Assembly (NCBI RefSeq): GCF_014191505.1
Contig: NZ_JACHWS010000003.1
Span: 310,001 to 374,000, forward strand
Reading direction: 5' to 3'
Origin: Hoyosella altamirensis
Lineage (GTDB): Bacteria; Actinomycetota; Actinomycetes; Mycobacteriales; Mycobacteriaceae
Length of the DNA: 64,000 nucleotides
The notes under the pieces were generated by a model. It was given only the letters and a program-made list of their open reading frames with translations. It ran no database searches and had not been told where the DNA came from. A program made the translations under genes and the position numbers. Below, one piece after another: positions 63,289 to 64,000 of this stretch. The number at the start of each line of letters is the position of its first letter. The stretch's first letter is position 1.

Positions 63289-63741
63289 CTACTTTTTCTT
63301 CGGTGTCCGCAACGGAACGGTCCCGAGCAGCACCATGCCCAGGCCGAGACCAAGGTGCAGCCAGTTGATGGCGTCGTTGATCGGTAGAAAGTTCGCGTCG
63401 CTGCTGTGATCGATCACAAGCCCGTACAACGTCAGAGCGATGTAACCGAGCCCGCCACCGATGAGATAGATGCGCGCACCTAGCGCCCTCATCGCCATCA
63501 CGATGCCAAGGACACCGAAACCGACGTGGATCACGTTATGCAGGATCGACACCGCGAAAATGCCGAACAAGTACGTATCAGTGTGGGGTCCGGCCCATGT
63601 CAGCTCGTCGGTGCCGGTGGTGACGCCTGGAATGAACCCGAGAATGCCTACCACGATGAAGGCGACACCCACTGAAAACGCGAAGAGCTTGCGGACACGC
63701 TGCGACGAAAGATCACTCTGGAAACGTGGACTAGCAGTCAT
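63289..63741 (-). CDS. DUF4383 membrane protein
   Basis: 150 residues with four helices; DUF4383 features include FSVGVAFIVVGILGFIPG, DTYLFGIFAVSILHNVIHVGFGVLGIVMA (in parts) and the C-terminal INWLHLGLGLGMVLLG before a basic PKKK tail. The His residues in the second and fourth helices are typical of the family, whose role is unknown. It follows the SDR gene by 29 bp on the same strand; AGGAGAAGGGG lies upstream. Confidence 0.88.
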   Translation of the reverse strand: MTASPRFQSDLSSQRVRKLFAFSVGVAFIVVGILGFIPGVTTGTDELTWAGPHTDTYLFGIFAVSILHNVIHVGFGVLGIVMAMRALGARIYLIGGGLGYIALTLYGLVIDHSSDANFLPINDAINWLHLGLGLGMVLLGTVPLRTPKKK

Positions 63742-63755
63742 GGTGCTCGGGCACC
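63742..63755 (-). promoter_or_regulatory. Hairpin between ribosome site and start of the DUF4383 gene
   Basis: On minus, GGTGC-CCGA-GCACC (5-bp stem) directly precedes ATG 63741, with AGGAG 18 nt from the ATG on the other side. Folding would bring the ribosome site to a workable distance, so the structure may set translation level. Confidence 0.35.
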
Positions 63756-63770
63756 CCTTCTCCTGTAAAT

Positions 63771-64000
63771 CTAGCCAGGCAGTGTCTCGCCACCGATGGG
63801 CGCGAGTACCTCACCCGAGTAATAGGACGACAACTGATTCGCCGCGAAGAAGACGTACGACGGCGCAATCTCATCGGGTTGTGCAGCCCGCTTGTATGGC
63901 GCCTGCTCCCCAAACTCTTTGACCGCATCTTCCGGGAACGTCGCCGGGATGAGTGGCGTCCAGACAGGCCCCGGGGCGACACAGTTGACTCTGATCCCTC
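63771..64000 (-). CDS. SDR-family oxidoreductase, C-terminal fragment
   Basis: The frame runs in from the right edge to TAG 63771. The residues GIRVNCVAPGPVWTPLIPA are the typical SDR segment after the catalytic Tyr-Lys, and PDEIAPSYVFFAANQLSSYYSGEVLAPIGG is the end of the fold (in parts). It resembles the glucose/YdaD-like general-stress SDRs. The catalytic Tyr and NAD motif lie outside the window. Confidence 0.85.
   Translation of the reverse strand, partial: GIRVNCVAPGPVWTPLIPATFPEDAVKEFGEQAPYKRAAQPDEIAPSYVFFAANQLSSYYSGEVLAPIGGETLPG

Overview
The window is a chromosomal stretch of a high-GC actinobacterium, most likely in the Mycobacteriales (Rhodococcus/Hoyosella-like; the genus is a guess). 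The reasons are gene order and gene types. There is a continuous polA ... pdtaR ... pyk ... lgt-trp ... his ... nadC/nadB/nadA-nrtR-DUF2567 block that, from memory, matches the order in Mycobacterium tuberculosis, plus a PriA-type HisA, an ImpA/HisN phosphatase inside the his operon, ANTAR regulators, a DUF1707 protein, a 13E12-family HNH protein and a DUF4185 protein. I see no transposase, integrase, CRISPR array, rRNA or replication origin. The one mobile-like element is the 13E12 gene.

Layout. 1-3.1 kb: a thioredoxin tail, an isopropylmalate/tartrate dehydrogenase-like enzyme, a 2H phosphoesterase, an unlisted 50-residue membrane ORF and a DJ-1/AraC regulator. 3.1-7.0 kb: polA with an FAD amine/amino-acid oxidoreductase 2 nt downstream. 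7.2-12.7 kb: a complete branched-chain amino-acid-type ABC transporter (livH-M-G-F on +, then a terminator, then the convergent binding lipoprotein livK); its LivH carries an extra secreted N-terminal domain. 12.9-13.9 kb: the ANTAR response regulator pdtaR and a tRNA-Leu(CAA) with a short variable loop. 14.1-20.1 kb: a 1153-residue secreted Gly-rich/Ig-like protein, a DUF1707 protein, a potassium channel, an orphan protein and a lipoprotein nuclease coupled to pyk. 20.1-27.7 kb: pyk, then the glutamate synthase pair gltB-gltD.

28-35.7 kb: hydrolase, trpE-membrane protein-trpC-trpB-trpA-lgt-DUF2752, all on minus. Indole-glycerol-phosphate formation is split between TrpC here and the bifunctional PriA (HisA/TrpF) of the next operon. 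35.8-44.7 kb: DUF998, GYD and tautomerase genes, then the his operon hisD-C-B-(small membrane ORF)-H-(small membrane ORF)-A-impA-F-I-DUF2461. Two of the membrane genes are absent from a naive ORF list or hidden behind an overlong frame. 44.8-49 kb: membrane protein, DUF4185 protein (possible arabinan hydrolase), secreted subtilase, limonene-epoxide-hydrolase-like protein. 49-53.8 kb: nadA-nadB-nadC, divergent from the NUDIX-type regulator nrtR with a clear palindrome between them.

53.8-64 kb is more accessory: a drug-efflux MFS/TetR pair with repeats upstream, a 13E12 HNH gene under a perfect LexA box embedded in a -35/-10 promoter, a GH3 glucosidase divergent from a LacI regulator with two matching ACACGTGT palindromes, two overlapping GAF-ANTAR genes, and a small stress-like cluster (80-residue protein, DUF4383, SDR) running off the end. 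No single gene cluster stands out as an undescribed defence or biosynthetic system. The best novel leads are the small membrane ORFs in the his operon, the LivH fusion, the subtilase/DUF4185 pair, the Gly-rich/Ig surface protein and the odd tRNA-Leu.
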